Part shown: positions 25,637 through 34,965 of the stretch, one piece after another | How positions within the stretch are numbered: the first letter of the stretch is position 1 | How the letters are laid out: each line of letters starts with the position of its first letter | Assembly: GCF_034044715.1 (NCBI RefSeq) | Contig: NZ_JAXCLW010000004.1 | Location: forward strand, 186,001-250,000 | Length of the DNA stretch: 64,000 nucleotides | Direction of reading: 5' to 3' | DNA from: Dongia_B soli | GTDB taxonomy: Bacteria; Pseudomonadota; Alphaproteobacteria; Dongiales; Dongiaceae | The notes under the pieces: model-generated | Database searches by the model: none | Told to the model about the DNA's origin: nothing | Seen by the model: only the letters and a program-made list of their open reading frames with translations | Program-made: the position numbers and the translations under genes

Positions 25637-27232
25637 TCAGTGGTTCTGTTCCTTGGTCTTCAGGAAGCGGATCTTGGGGTAATCTTCCGCGGCCCGGTCC
25701 AGATGCCAAGCATTGCGCGCCAGGAAGACCGGATCGCCGTTGTGATCGTCGCCGATCGAGGCGCGCGAGGCGTCCAGGAAGCGCTTCAGTTCCGCCGGCT
25801 CGTCGGCTTCCACCCAGCGCGCGGTATAAAGACTGGTAGGTTCGAAGCGGACCGGCAGGCCATATTCCGTACGGATACGATCGGCGAGAATTTCGAACTG
25901 CAGCGCGCCGACCACACCGACGATCCAGTCGGTGCCGATCAGCGGCCGGAAGACGCGGGCGGCACCCTCTTCCGCCAATTGCTCCAGCGCCTTGCCGAGA
26001 TGCTTGGCCCGCAGCGGATCATCCGCACGCACACTCTGCAGATGTTCCGGCGCAAAGGACGGGATACCGGTGAACTGCAACTGCTCACCCTCGGTCAGCG
26101 TGTCGCCGATCCGCAGGTTGCCGTGATTGGGCACGCCGAGGATATCGCCCGCATAAGCTTCTTCCGCCAATTCGCGATCCTGCGCCAGGAAGAGGACCGG
26201 GTTATGCAGATTGAGCTGCTTCGCCGAACGAACATGCAACGCCTTCATCCCACGCCGGAACTTGCCGGAGCACAGCCGCACGAAGGCAATCCGGTCCCGG
26301 TGCTTTGGGTCCATGTTCGCCTGGATCTTGAAGACGAAGCCGGTCAGCTTGTCTTCGGTCGGTTCCACCGCACGTGTCGTCGTCGGCTGCGGCCGCGGTG
26401 GCGGTGCCATTTCGGCAAGCCCCGCGAGCAATTCGCCGACGCCGAAATTATTCACCGCTGACCCGAAATAGACCGGCGACAGATGCCCTTCGCGATAAGA
26501 GGCGAGATCGAATTGGGGCATCAGGCCGCGCGCCATCTCGACATCGTCGCGAAGCCGCTGCACCTCGTCTTCGCGTAAAGTAGTGGCAAGCTTAGGATCG
26601 TCAAGGCCTTCGATCTTCAAGCTCGCTTCTCCCTGCGTACCGCCGCGCTCGAACATGACGAGCCGGTCATTGAACAGGTCGTAGCAGCCCTTGAAGCTCT
26701 TTCCCATGCCGATCGGCCAGGAAGCCGGCGTGATGTCGAGTGCCAAGGTTTGCTCGATCTCCGAAATCAGATCGAATGGTTCGCGTCCTTCTCGGTCGAG
26801 CTTGTTCACGAAGGTGACGATCGGCACATCGCGTAGGCGGCAGGCTTCGAAAAGCTTGCGCGTCTGGCTTTCGATACCCTTGGCGGCGTCGATCACCATG
26901 ACGGCCGAATCCACCGCCGTCAGTGTGCGATAGGTATCTTCGCTGAAATCTTCGTGGCCCGGCGTATCCAGCAGGTTGAAGGTGCACCCCCGATAATCGA
27001 AGGTCATCACCGAGGCGGTGACCGAGATGCCGCGCTCGCGCTCTACCTTCATCCAGTCGGAACGCGCACGCCGCTGTTCGCCGCGCGCTTTGACCGCGCC
27101 CGCCAGCTGAATGGCACCTCCGAACAGCAACAGCTTTTCGGTCAGTGTGGTCTTGCCGGCGTCGGGGTGCGCAATAATCGCAAAAGTCCGTCGCCGGGAA
27201 ACTTCGGTTTCCAGATCGGCCATAATGCTCAC
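25637..27232 (-). CDS. prfC: Peptide chain release factor 3
   Basis: 531 aa, the normal RF3 length. It is a translational GTPase that recycles RF1/RF2 after peptide release. G1 is AHPDAGKTTLTEKL, the switch region has RGISVTASVMTF, G3 is DTPGHEDFSEDTYR and G4 NKLDREGREPFDL. The C-terminal RF3-specific domain includes GVVGALQFEILADRI. The start may be the first Met (27232) or the fourth (27223). Confidence 0.96.
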   Translation of the reverse strand: MSIMADLETEVSRRRTFAIIAHPDAGKTTLTEKLLLFGGAIQLAGAVKARGEQRRARSDWMKVERERGISVTASVMTFDYRGCTFNLLDTPGHEDFSEDTYRTLTAVDSAVMVIDAAKGIESQTRKLFEACRLRDVPIVTFVNKLDREGREPFDLISEIEQTLALDITPASWPIGMGKSFKGCYDLFNDRLVMFERGGTQGEASLKIEGLDDPKLATTLREDEVQRLRDDVEMARGLMPQFDLASYREGHLSPVYFGSAVNNFGVGELLAGLAEMAPPPRPQPTTTRAVEPTEDKLTGFVFKIQANMDPKHRDRIAFVRLCSGKFRRGMKALHVRSAKQLNLHNPVLFLAQDRELAEEAYAGDILGVPNHGNLRIGDTLTEGEQLQFTGIPSFAPEHLQSVRADDPLRAKHLGKALEQLAEEGAARVFRPLIGTDWIVGVVGALQFEILADRIRTEYGLPVRFEPTSLYTARWVEADEPAELKRFLDASRASIGDDHNGDPVFLARNAWHLDRAAEDYPKIRFLKTKEQNH

Positions 27233-27253
27233 TTCGGGAGAATTGCCGGCAAT

Positions 27254-28183
27254 TTAAGCATTTCGCCGGGTTTTTCCAGCGTAAAAAGCCGGTTTCCCTC
27301 TAGCCGAGCTCACCAGCATGACCCCGCACAGGACGAAAGCCGCGCCTACCACCTGTTCAATCGAAATAATTTCGCCCAGGAACAACCACCCGAAGAAAAT
27401 AGTCGCTACCGGACCGATCGAGCCGACGATGGAAACTTTGGAGGCGCCAACCAACTGGATCGCCTTAGCAGTCAAGAAAACCGGCAGAACCGTCGAAATG
27501 GCCGCCATGGCACCGGCATAGGCATAGACCTGCCACGGCTGCTGGAAAGCGCTGACCACCGGATCGACCGCCAGGAAGTGGATGAGGCAGGCCATTGCCG
27601 AGACGATCGACGCCCAGGCCGCGAGACGAATGGCGCCCAGCCGGCCGACCAGCTGCCCGTTTGCGACCAGGTAGATTGCATAGGTGATCATGCACAGAAA
27701 GACCAGCGTGCTGCCGATCATGATATCCGCCTGGTTTCCCGTGAAGCGCACGTCATGCAGGAAGGCGATGCCGATTCCGGCATAGGAGACCGCCATGGCG
27801 ATCAATGTTCGCTTGCCGATCGCGTGTCCGAACAGAACAACCGACAGGATCACCACCACCGTCGGATAGAGGAACAGGATCAGCCGCTCCAGACCCGCCG
27901 TAATGTATTGCAAGCCCATGAAGTCGAGAATGCTGGACAGGTAGTAGCCGACGACGCCAAGAAACAGCAGTGACATCCAGTCCTTGCGGGTCAGCCGCGT
28001 CGGCGCGACACGGCCCGACCACCAGGCCGCTGCCATGAGAATGGGCAGTGCGAATGCCATGCGCAGCGCCAGCAGGGTGATGGCATCGACACCATAGAGA
28101 TAAGCCAATTTGACGAAAATGGCCTTCATGGAGAAGGCGGCCGAGGCCAGAAAGGCCAGAAGCACGCCTCGATTGATCATCAT
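27254..28183 (-). CDS. EamA/DMT-family transporter
   Basis: 309 aa from MMINRGVLLAFLASAAFS at 28183 (a longer frame to 28297 is not membrane-like). Ten hydrophobic helices in two EamA repeats are visible. Repeat 1 spans about residues 1-140 and repeat 2 about 150-295, with GSIGPVATIFFGWLFLGE near the end, a typical second-repeat motif. Drug/metabolite transporters of this type export amino acids or metabolites. No substrate can be assigned. It lies 21 bp upstream of prfC on the same strand. Confidence 0.85.
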   Translation of the reverse strand: MMINRGVLLAFLASAAFSMKAIFVKLAYLYGVDAITLLALRMAFALPILMAAAWWSGRVAPTRLTRKDWMSLLFLGVVGYYLSSILDFMGLQYITAGLERLILFLYPTVVVILSVVLFGHAIGKRTLIAMAVSYAGIGIAFLHDVRFTGNQADIMIGSTLVFLCMITYAIYLVANGQLVGRLGAIRLAAWASIVSAMACLIHFLAVDPVVSAFQQPWQVYAYAGAMAAISTVLPVFLTAKAIQLVGASKVSIVGSIGPVATIFFGWLFLGEIISIEQVVGAAFVLCGVMLVSSARGKPAFYAGKTRRNA

Positions 28184-28491
28184 GTATCGGTCTCGCGTCG
28201 GACAGACGGAGCTTTCCAACGAAGTCGCGTGCGCCAGTCCCAGATGCGATCGCACCTGATTGCAAAGTCGAAACCTCAGGAAACCCCTGGAATGCAATCT
28301 AAAATGGGTAGAATAAGGGGACTAGGGCTGAAACGGCAGTGCTCGCCCCTGAAATGTGCATGACGTTGCACCGACATGGTCGGCCATGCCTGAAATGTTG
28401 ACAGGAGGGCCCCGGAACCCCACTTAAAAACTGTCCCGAGGGGCTGGGGACACTCCCGAATGCCGCAATTTAAGAATAGGTGCCGCGACGC

Positions 28492-30240
28492 ATGGTCCAC
28501 CACACGCCGCTTATTGCCACCATTGTCGGCAGCCTCGTCCTGGCCCTGATCCTGGGGGCTTTGGCGAACCGCCTGCGGATTTCTCCCTTGGTCGGCTATT
28601 TGTTAGCGGGCGTGTTTGCCGGCCCCTTCACGCCAGGATTCGTCGCCGATCAGGCCCTGGTGCCGGAATTGGCGGAGATCGGCGTCATTCTGCTCATGTT
28701 CGGGGTGGGCTTGCATTTTTCCCTGAAGGATCTCTTCGCCGTTAAGAGGATCGCCCTGCCGGGCGCGATCCTGCAAATTGGGCTCGCAACCTTGCTGGGC
28801 CTCGGGCTCTCCTTAGCCATGGGGTCCTCGGTGGCAACCGGCCTGGTTTTCGGCCTCGCCCTCTCCTGCGCCAGCACTGTTGTCCTGTTGCGTGCCTTGC
28901 AGGAGCGGCGGTTGATCGAGACGGAACGTGGACGCATCGCGGTCGGCTGGCTGATCATGGAAGATCTGGCCATGGTGCTCGTTCTGGTCCTGCTGCCGGC
29001 CCTTGCCGGCGTGCTCGACGATACCAGCAAGTCATCGTCGCTGGATGCCGCGGACATCCTTCGTATCCTGGGGATCGCGCTTGGCAAGGTGACCGCCTTC
29101 ATCGCTCTGATGCTGATCGTCGGCCGCCGTGTCATTCCGTGGCTTCTGCACTACATCGCCCATACCGGTTCACGGGAACTGTTCCGCCTGGCCGTGCTCG
29201 TCATTGCACTCGGCGTTGCTTATGGCGCGGCGCTGCTTTTCGGTGTTTCGTTTGCCCTGGGCGCCTTCTTCGCAGGGATGGTACTCAGCGAGTCGGACCT
29301 GAGTCATCAGGCCGCGCAGGAAACTCTGCCCCTACGGGATGCCTTTGCCGTGCTGTTCTTCGTATCGGTCGGCATGTTATTCAATCCGAGCATCATTGTG
29401 GACGATCCGCTGCCGTTGATCGCTACCTTCCTGATTATCATTTTCGGAAAATCCCTGGCGGCCTTCGCATTGGTCCGGCTGTTTGGCCATTCATCGAGCA
29501 CCGCTTTGATGATTTCCGCGAGCCTCGCCCAGATCGGCGAGTTCTCCTTCATCCTGGCGGCCTTGGGCGTTGAGCTGAACCTGCTGTCAACCGAGGGGCG
29601 CGATCTCATCCTCGCCAGTGCCATTCTGTCGATCCTCGCCAATCCCGTGCTTTTCGCTTTGCTCGATCGTGCGCAGGCCTGGATCGATCGTCGCGAGGGC
29701 AAAGAAGGCGGCCCATCTACCCCCGGCAGGGTGATCAGTGAGGAAATTCCCACGACGCAATTGACGGGCCACGCCGTGGTGGTCGGCTCAGGCCGTGTTG
29801 GCAGCCTGATCATTGCTCGCCTGGAACAGGAAAGGCGACCTTTCCTGGTGATAGAGGATCGCCGCGAACTGGTGGAACAATTGCGCGCTAGATCCATCGA
29901 GGTCATCGCAGAGAACGGCGCCAATGCCGCAGCACTCGCGGCCGCCAATCTCGCCGGGGCGCGTTGGCTGTTCCTGGCCATCCCCAACGGCTTCGAAGCA
30001 GGACAGATCGTCGAACAGACGCGCGCGATCAATAGCGGACTGGAAATTATCGCACGGGCTCATTCCGATGACGAGGTCGGGTACCTGCGGAAATGCGGCG
30101 CCGATCACATCATCATGGGCGAACGCGAGATTGCCCGCGGCATGCTTGAACTGGCTTTTGGCCTCCCCGACACTTCCGGAGATGGTTCAGTCCCGGGTGG
30201 AATTACCGGAGGTACGGTCGCCGCGACGGCAGCGACTTGA
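28492..30240 (+). CDS. CPA2 cation:proton antiporter with TrkA-N domain (KefB/YbaL-like)
   Basis: 582 aa from the ATG at 28492 (GTG at 28480 possible). The first about 400 residues are a Na+/H+-exchanger-type membrane domain of about 12 helices (ISPLVGYLLAGVFAGPFTPG, MFGVGLHFSLKDL). A TrkA-N/Rossmann domain follows, with HAVVVGSGRVGSLIIARLE binding NAD or nucleotide. This layout is the YbaL/KefB potassium-efflux family. The 296-bp upstream gap contains no recognised gene or RNA. Confidence 0.88.
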   Translation: MVHHTPLIATIVGSLVLALILGALANRLRISPLVGYLLAGVFAGPFTPGFVADQALVPELAEIGVILLMFGVGLHFSLKDLFAVKRIALPGAILQIGLATLLGLGLSLAMGSSVATGLVFGLALSCASTVVLLRALQERRLIETERGRIAVGWLIMEDLAMVLVLVLLPALAGVLDDTSKSSSLDAADILRILGIALGKVTAFIALMLIVGRRVIPWLLHYIAHTGSRELFRLAVLVIALGVAYGAALLFGVSFALGAFFAGMVLSESDLSHQAAQETLPLRDAFAVLFFVSVGMLFNPSIIVDDPLPLIATFLIIIFGKSLAAFALVRLFGHSSSTALMISASLAQIGEFSFILAALGVELNLLSTEGRDLILASAILSILANPVLFALLDRAQAWIDRREGKEGGPSTPGRVISEEIPTTQLTGHAVVVGSGRVGSLIIARLEQERRPFLVIEDRRELVEQLRARSIEVIAENGANAAALAAANLAGARWLFLAIPNGFEAGQIVEQTRAINSGLEIIARAHSDDEVGYLRKCGADHIIMGEREIARGMLELAFGLPDTSGDGSVPGGITGGTVAATAAT

Positions 30241-30289
30241 AAGCTCATTGCGCGCCAGCCAGGCTGTAAAGAGGCCCGGGTGCTCCAGC

Positions 30290-31129
30290 TCAAGCGCGGC
30301 GGGCGATCAGAGCCCGAGTTTCTACCACTTCCTGCAGAATACCTCCCTTGCCCCATTGGGCGAGCAGCTTGCCGAGATCCTCAGCCATCGCCGCCGTCTT
30401 TTCGCCCAGACGGGCCGAGGTGGTACTCGACCTGGAGAGGACGCGGTTGATCAGTCGGTCGATGGTCAACGGATGACGATCGAGGGCGGAGACACGATCC
30501 AACACCGGAAAAGCCGACTTCAACAAGACAACCTCATGCGGCAGCCAATCGGGTCCCTTACGGATGCGCCGTCCGCAATCCTGGCCGCTATAGCGTTCAT
30601 GCAAGGCCTCGAAATCACCGAGCCAGGCATTCTCCGGCAGTGGCGGGTGCTTGTCATCGAACAGCACAACCGCGCCTCCCGGCTCGATCATCTGATCGAG
30701 CCGCCGCAGCGTTTCAACCCGGTCCATCCAGTGGAAAGCGCGCCCGATACTAACCAGGTTGAAACGACCGAGATGCGGGCCGAGATCCAGGGAGCTTCCC
30801 TGCGTGAAAGTCACATTCGATATCCCGCTCGCCTGGGCGAGTTTGCCGGCCGCCGCCAGCATCTCCGGCTCAGGATCGATCGCCGTCACCTGACGGACGA
30901 AAGGCGCCAGGGCCCGTGCGAGTTGCCCCGGCCCGCAGCCGAGATCCAAGACATGATCGGCGTCGCTCAGCCCACAAAACTGTGCCACATGGCGGATCAA
31001 GCGATCCGCATAAGGCGGACGGCCTGCCAGATAATGGGTGGCGGCCGAACGAAAACGATGCGGATCAAAAGGAACGATGGAACCGGTCTGACCGGCGGTC
31101 GGGGCGGCATCCACACGGGACAATGGCAT
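30290..31129 (-). CDS. Class I SAM-dependent methyltransferase
   Basis: 279 aa from the ATG at 31129, chosen because GGGAG lies 7 bp upstream; the frame is open to 31318. The core is the Rossmann methyltransferase fold with HVLDLGCGPGQLARAL (motif I) and AIDPEPEMLAAA (motif II). IGRAFHWMDR is a motif common in UbiE/trans-aconitate-type methyltransferases. Substrate is unknown. It is downstream of rsfS in the place where rlmH is often found in relatives. Confidence 0.75.
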   Translation of the reverse strand: MPLSRVDAAPTAGQTGSIVPFDPHRFRSAATHYLAGRPPYADRLIRHVAQFCGLSDADHVLDLGCGPGQLARALAPFVRQVTAIDPEPEMLAAAGKLAQASGISNVTFTQGSSLDLGPHLGRFNLVSIGRAFHWMDRVETLRRLDQMIEPGGAVVLFDDKHPPLPENAWLGDFEALHERYSGQDCGRRIRKGPDWLPHEVVLLKSAFPVLDRVSALDRHPLTIDRLINRVLSRSSTTSARLGEKTAAMAEDLGKLLAQWGKGGILQEVVETRALIARRA

Positions 31130-31381
31130 CTTGACTCCCGGTAAGGCAGCCCGGCGCATCGCGGCGGTTATAACCAGGAAAGCAGCGCAGGCTGATATGA
31201 AGCGAAGCATCGGCATAACGCGACTGCGCATACCATGCCCAGGGCCCATAACAACAACCTTGCGGCTGCAAACAGACGCCTCTTCGAGCACCGTGCCATG
31301 CACGGGATCGATCGTCATTTTTTGGCGGTCAGATCACGCCTTGGAACGGTTCTCCCCGTGCCAGATGCGCACCCGTTCCGC

Positions 31382-31855
31382 TTATCCGATAGCGGTCACA
31401 CGCTCCGGTTCCGGCAGGTCGGCGCCCCACATCTTTTCAAGATTGTAGAATTCGCGGACTTCTGGTCGAAACAGATGCACGACCACGTCACCGCCATCCA
31501 GCAGAACCCAATCGCCCTGAGTCATGCCTTCAATGGCGACATCCTTGATGCCAAGCTTGGTCAGCTTTTCATCAAGATGCTGCGCCATGGCCGCCAATTG
31601 GCGCGAGGAGCGCCCGGTAGCGATGACCATGTAATCGGCGATGCTGGATTTGCCACGGAGATCGATCGAGACGATGTCTTCGGCTTTATCATCGTCCAAG
31701 GATGTTGCAACGATCTTCACGAGATCGTCGATCATCATTGCAGTCGGCTGAGCCACTGCCTTTTTTGCTCGCGGAATGGTCTCTACCCTCCTTGTCGGCG
31801 CCATCGGCACGCGCCGGCTTTCCGTTACGCCCGGTTTCACCACGTACCGTCCCAA
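31382..31855 (-). CDS. rsfS: Ribosome silencing factor RsfS
   Basis: 157 aa from a TTG at 31855; starts at Met18 (31804) or Met40 (31738) are also possible, and the conserved domain begins at about residue 41. LDDDKAEDIVSIDLRGKSSIADYMVIATG and the later GDWVLLDGGDVVVHLFRPEVREFYNLE are the RsfS/Iojap signature. It binds L14 (uL14) on the 50S subunit and blocks subunit joining in starvation. It immediately follows nadD, the usual order. Confidence 0.93.
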   Translation of the reverse strand: MGRYVVKPGVTESRRVPMAPTRRVETIPRAKKAVAQPTAMMIDDLVKIVATSLDDDKAEDIVSIDLRGKSSIADYMVIATGRSSRQLAAMAQHLDEKLTKLGIKDVAIEGMTQGDWVLLDGGDVVVHLFRPEVREFYNLEKMWGADLPEPERVTAIG

Positions 31856-31861
31856 GAGTTT

Positions 31862-32473
31862 CTAATGCCGCCTTGCAGCGGCCCGCCTGGCTTCCGCCTG
31901 GGCGGCCTCGGCACGGATCGCAGTGGCTGAAATCGGGTTCAGCCGATGATGCATGAACATCCAAGCCGGCGCTGACGTCTCGATCAGTTCCAGACTGGCG
32001 CTTTCGCGCAATCGGAACTTAGCGAAGCGTCGGGCCGCCTTGGCGGCCAATGCCCTATAAGTATAGGTAGGACGGTCGAAAACCGCAATTGGTAGGAGAT
32101 GAAATATCTGTTGCCAATTCTTCCAGTGGTCGATCTGGACTAGGTTATCTGCCCCCATAAGCCATAGAAACCGACAGTCCCGGTAGAGATCGACCAATTT
32201 GGCCAGGGTATCGGCGGTAAATCGCGTCCCCAGCCGGATCTCGATATCGGTGACCCGAATGCGCGGATGGGCCGCCTTGGCCTGGGCGGAGGCGATGCGG
32301 GTAGCCAAGGGCGCCATGCCGTCCGTCGATTTCAGCGGGTTTTGCGGGGCCACCAGCCACCAGACCTCGTCCAGCCCAAAATAGGCTAGCGCGGCGAGGC
32401 TGATATCGCGGTGCCCCTCATGCGCCGGATTGAAGGACCCGCCGAGCAGACCGATCTTGCGCCGCCGCTTCAT
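31862..32473 (-). CDS. nadD: Nicotinate-nucleotide adenylyltransferase
   Basis: 203 aa from MKRRRKIGLLGGSFNPAHEG at 32473. GGSFNPAHEGHRDIS is the nucleotidyltransferase GxFxPxHxGH motif, LMGADNLVQIDHW the substrate region and ISATAIRAEA the ISSTxIR-like phosphate site. It makes deamido-NAD from nicotinate mononucleotide and ATP. The start is 5 bp after the proA stop, so it is in the obgE-proB-proA-nadD-rsfS operon. Confidence 0.95.
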   Translation of the reverse strand: MKRRRKIGLLGGSFNPAHEGHRDISLAALAYFGLDEVWWLVAPQNPLKSTDGMAPLATRIASAQAKAAHPRIRVTDIEIRLGTRFTADTLAKLVDLYRDCRFLWLMGADNLVQIDHWKNWQQIFHLLPIAVFDRPTYTYRALAAKAARRFAKFRLRESASLELIETSAPAWMFMHHRLNPISATAIRAEAAQAEARRAAARRH

Positions 32474-32477
32474 GGCT

Positions 32478-33773
32478 TCAAGGCCGTACCTGCCCGTTGC
32501 CACGCACGATATATTTATAGCTGGTAAGCTGCTCGGCGCCGACCGGCCCGCGTGCATGCAGCTTGCCGGTGGAAATACCGATTTCCGCTCCCATGCCGAA
32601 TTCGCCTCCATCGGCGAATTGGGTCGAGCTGTTGTGGATCACGATACCGGCATCGACTTCCCGCAGAAACAGATCTGCCGCGGCCTGGTCCTCGGTAATG
32701 ATCGCCTCGGTATGATGCGAGCCGTGACGATTGATATGGGCCACCGCCTCGCGCACGCCATCTACCACCCGTACCGAAATGATGGCATCGAGATATTCGG
32801 TGTCCCAGTCGAGATCTGTCGCCGCCTTGACCCGCGCATCAGCCTGCTGGGTTTCCGCATCGCCACGCACTTCGCAACCGGCAGCGATCAGATCCCCAAT
32901 GAAAACCGGAAGCAGATCGCTACGCCGCCGATCAACGAGCAATGTCTCCGTTGCACCGCAGATGCCGGTGCGCCGCATCTTCGCATTGACGACGATACGG
33001 CGCGCCTTCTCCATATCGGCCGCGCTATCGACATAGGTATGGCAAATGCCGTCGAGATGCTTCAGTACCGGAATCCGGCTTTCCGCCGCAACTCGCTCGA
33101 TTAGGCCGCGCCCACCGCGGGGAATGATCAGATCTATGCTGTCCGTCATGGTCAGCATGATGCCGACTGCGGCACGATCCGTGGTCGGCAGACGCTGGAT
33201 CGCCGATTCAGGCAGGCCCGCCTCACGCAGGCCTTTCTGCAGGCAATCCAGAATAGCCGCCGAGGATTGTGCACTTTCCGAGCCGCCCCGCAGGATCGCT
33301 GCATTGCCGGATTTGAGGCAGAGGCCGCCAGCATCGGCTGTGACATTCGGCCGGCTTTCGAAGATGATTCCGATGACGCCGAGAGGAACCGCCACACGGG
33401 CGATCTGCAACCCGTTGGGCCGTTGCCAGGCCGCCAATTCACGACCCACCGGATCGGGTAAATCGGCGATGTCTTCGAGCCCCTTGGCCATCGCCTCGAT
33501 GCGTTTCTCATCCAGCGTCAAACGATCCAGCGAGGCGGCGCTCAGGTCACGCTGCCGGGCAGCGGACATGTCCTTCGCATTGGCAGCGAGCAATTTATGT
33601 CGATCCGCGCGCAAAGCCGACGCCATCTGCCGGAGTGCCTTATTCTTGGCCTCACTGCCGGCCAATGCCAATTGCGCGGCGGCGGCGCGCGCTGCATGTC
33701 CCAGCCGCGTCATCTTCGCCTGGAGATCGGCATGGTCGGGCGCGGTCTGTCGATTGAGAGCGGTCATGATCAA
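32478..33773 (-). CDS. proA: Gamma-glutamyl phosphate reductase
   Basis: 431 aa. It performs NADPH reduction of gamma-glutamyl phosphate to glutamate semialdehyde, step 2 of proline synthesis. An aldehyde-dehydrogenase-fold enzyme with RVAVPLGVIGIIFESRPNV, NAAILRGGSE and the catalytic-Cys region RRTGICGATETLLVDR. Overlaps proB by 4 bp (ATGA). First Met or Met3 could be the start. Confidence 0.97.
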   Translation of the reverse strand: MIMTALNRQTAPDHADLQAKMTRLGHAARAAAAQLALAGSEAKNKALRQMASALRADRHKLLAANAKDMSAARQRDLSAASLDRLTLDEKRIEAMAKGLEDIADLPDPVGRELAAWQRPNGLQIARVAVPLGVIGIIFESRPNVTADAGGLCLKSGNAAILRGGSESAQSSAAILDCLQKGLREAGLPESAIQRLPTTDRAAVGIMLTMTDSIDLIIPRGGRGLIERVAAESRIPVLKHLDGICHTYVDSAADMEKARRIVVNAKMRRTGICGATETLLVDRRRSDLLPVFIGDLIAAGCEVRGDAETQQADARVKAATDLDWDTEYLDAIISVRVVDGVREAVAHINRHGSHHTEAIITEDQAAADLFLREVDAGIVIHNSSTQFADGGEFGMGAEIGISTGKLHARGPVGAEQLTSYKYIVRGNGQVRP

Positions 33774-34912
33774 CTCAATACCAGATCGTCACGATGGATC
33801 ATCTCATCACGGCCACGATAGCCGAGCAAGCCGGCAATCTCACGGCTTTTATGCCCCATGATGAACTTGGCATCGCGGGCATTATAGGCGCTGAGACCAC
33901 GCGCCACCTCATTGCCGGCAGCATCGGTCACAATCACCGCATCGCCACGTTCGAAACGTCCCTCGACCTGAACGACACCGGCCGGTAGCAGACTCCGCCC
34001 AGCTTTAAGGGCACCCAAAGCTCCGGCATCGACGGCGATTTTGCCCTTCGGCTTCAAGGCACCGGCGATCCAGCGCTTACGTGCCGTCTTGGGCGTGGCT
34101 GATGGCAGGAACCAGCTGCAGGTGCCGCCATTCAGCATGGCCTGTAGGGGATTCATCCGGCGTCCATTGGCAATCGCCATGCGGCAGCCAGCCGACATCG
34201 CAATCCGCGCCGCTGTGAGCTTCGTTACCATGCCACCGGAGGAATAACCCGGCGGCGCCTCGCCGGCCATCGCCTCAATCTCGGAGGTCAGCTCCGTCAC
34301 TTCGGCGATGAATTTGGCATCCTTATCCTTGCGGGGATCCGCGGTATAAAGCCCGTCGATATCCGAAAGCAGGACCAGCGTATCGGCACTGATCATGGCG
34401 GCAACGCGCGCGGCAAGCCGGTCATTGTCGCCGAAACGGATCTCCGAAGTTGCGACGGTGTCGTTTTCATTGATCACCGGCACCGCTTCCATCTTCAACA
34501 AGGCATTGAGTGTCGAGCGCGCATTGAGGTGGCGGCGACGCTCTTCCGTGTCGTCAAGCGTCAAGAGGATCTGAGCGACGGTGATATCGTGGCGTGCCAG
34601 CCTTTCCTGATAAGCATGGGCAAGCCGGATCTGGCCAGTCGCGGCAGCCGCCTGTTTTTCTTCCAGACGCAAGGTAGCGCCGGAAAGGCCGAGATGACGG
34701 CGCCCGACGGCGATCGCACCGGACGAGACAAGAACGACCTCGATATTACGAGCGCGCAAAGCAGCGACATCATCGGCCAGCGCGTCCAGCCACTTGCGGC
34801 GGATGTCGCCGCTGTCGTCATCGACCAGCAAGGCGCTGCCGATCTTCACCACCAAGCGTTTGGCACTGGCGAGGCCGTTATCCCTGGCGCTTCCCCGGCG
34901 CTTGTCGCTCAT
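33770..34912 (-). CDS. proB: Glutamate 5-kinase
   Basis: 380 aa. It phosphorylates glutamate, step 1 of proline synthesis. The amino-acid-kinase domain shows RLVVKIGSALLV, EVVLVSSGAIAVGRRHL and INENDTVATSEIRFGDNDRLAARVA. A C-terminal PUA domain (about 295-375, DAGALGALKAGRSLLPAGV) makes it the full-length feedback-regulated form. It is 54 bp downstream of obgE. Confidence 0.97.
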   Translation of the reverse strand: MSDKRRGSARDNGLASAKRLVVKIGSALLVDDDSGDIRRKWLDALADDVAALRARNIEVVLVSSGAIAVGRRHLGLSGATLRLEEKQAAAATGQIRLAHAYQERLARHDITVAQILLTLDDTEERRRHLNARSTLNALLKMEAVPVINENDTVATSEIRFGDNDRLAARVAAMISADTLVLLSDIDGLYTADPRKDKDAKFIAEVTELTSEIEAMAGEAPPGYSSGGMVTKLTAARIAMSAGCRMAIANGRRMNPLQAMLNGGTCSWFLPSATPKTARKRWIAGALKPKGKIAVDAGALGALKAGRSLLPAGVVQVEGRFERGDAVIVTDAAGNEVARGLSAYNARDAKFIMGHKSREIAGLLGYRGRDEMIHRDDLVLS

Positions 34913-34965
34913 GCCTCATCTCCCCTTGATTATTCACGCATCGCCGCACTGCGGCGTTATTTCAT

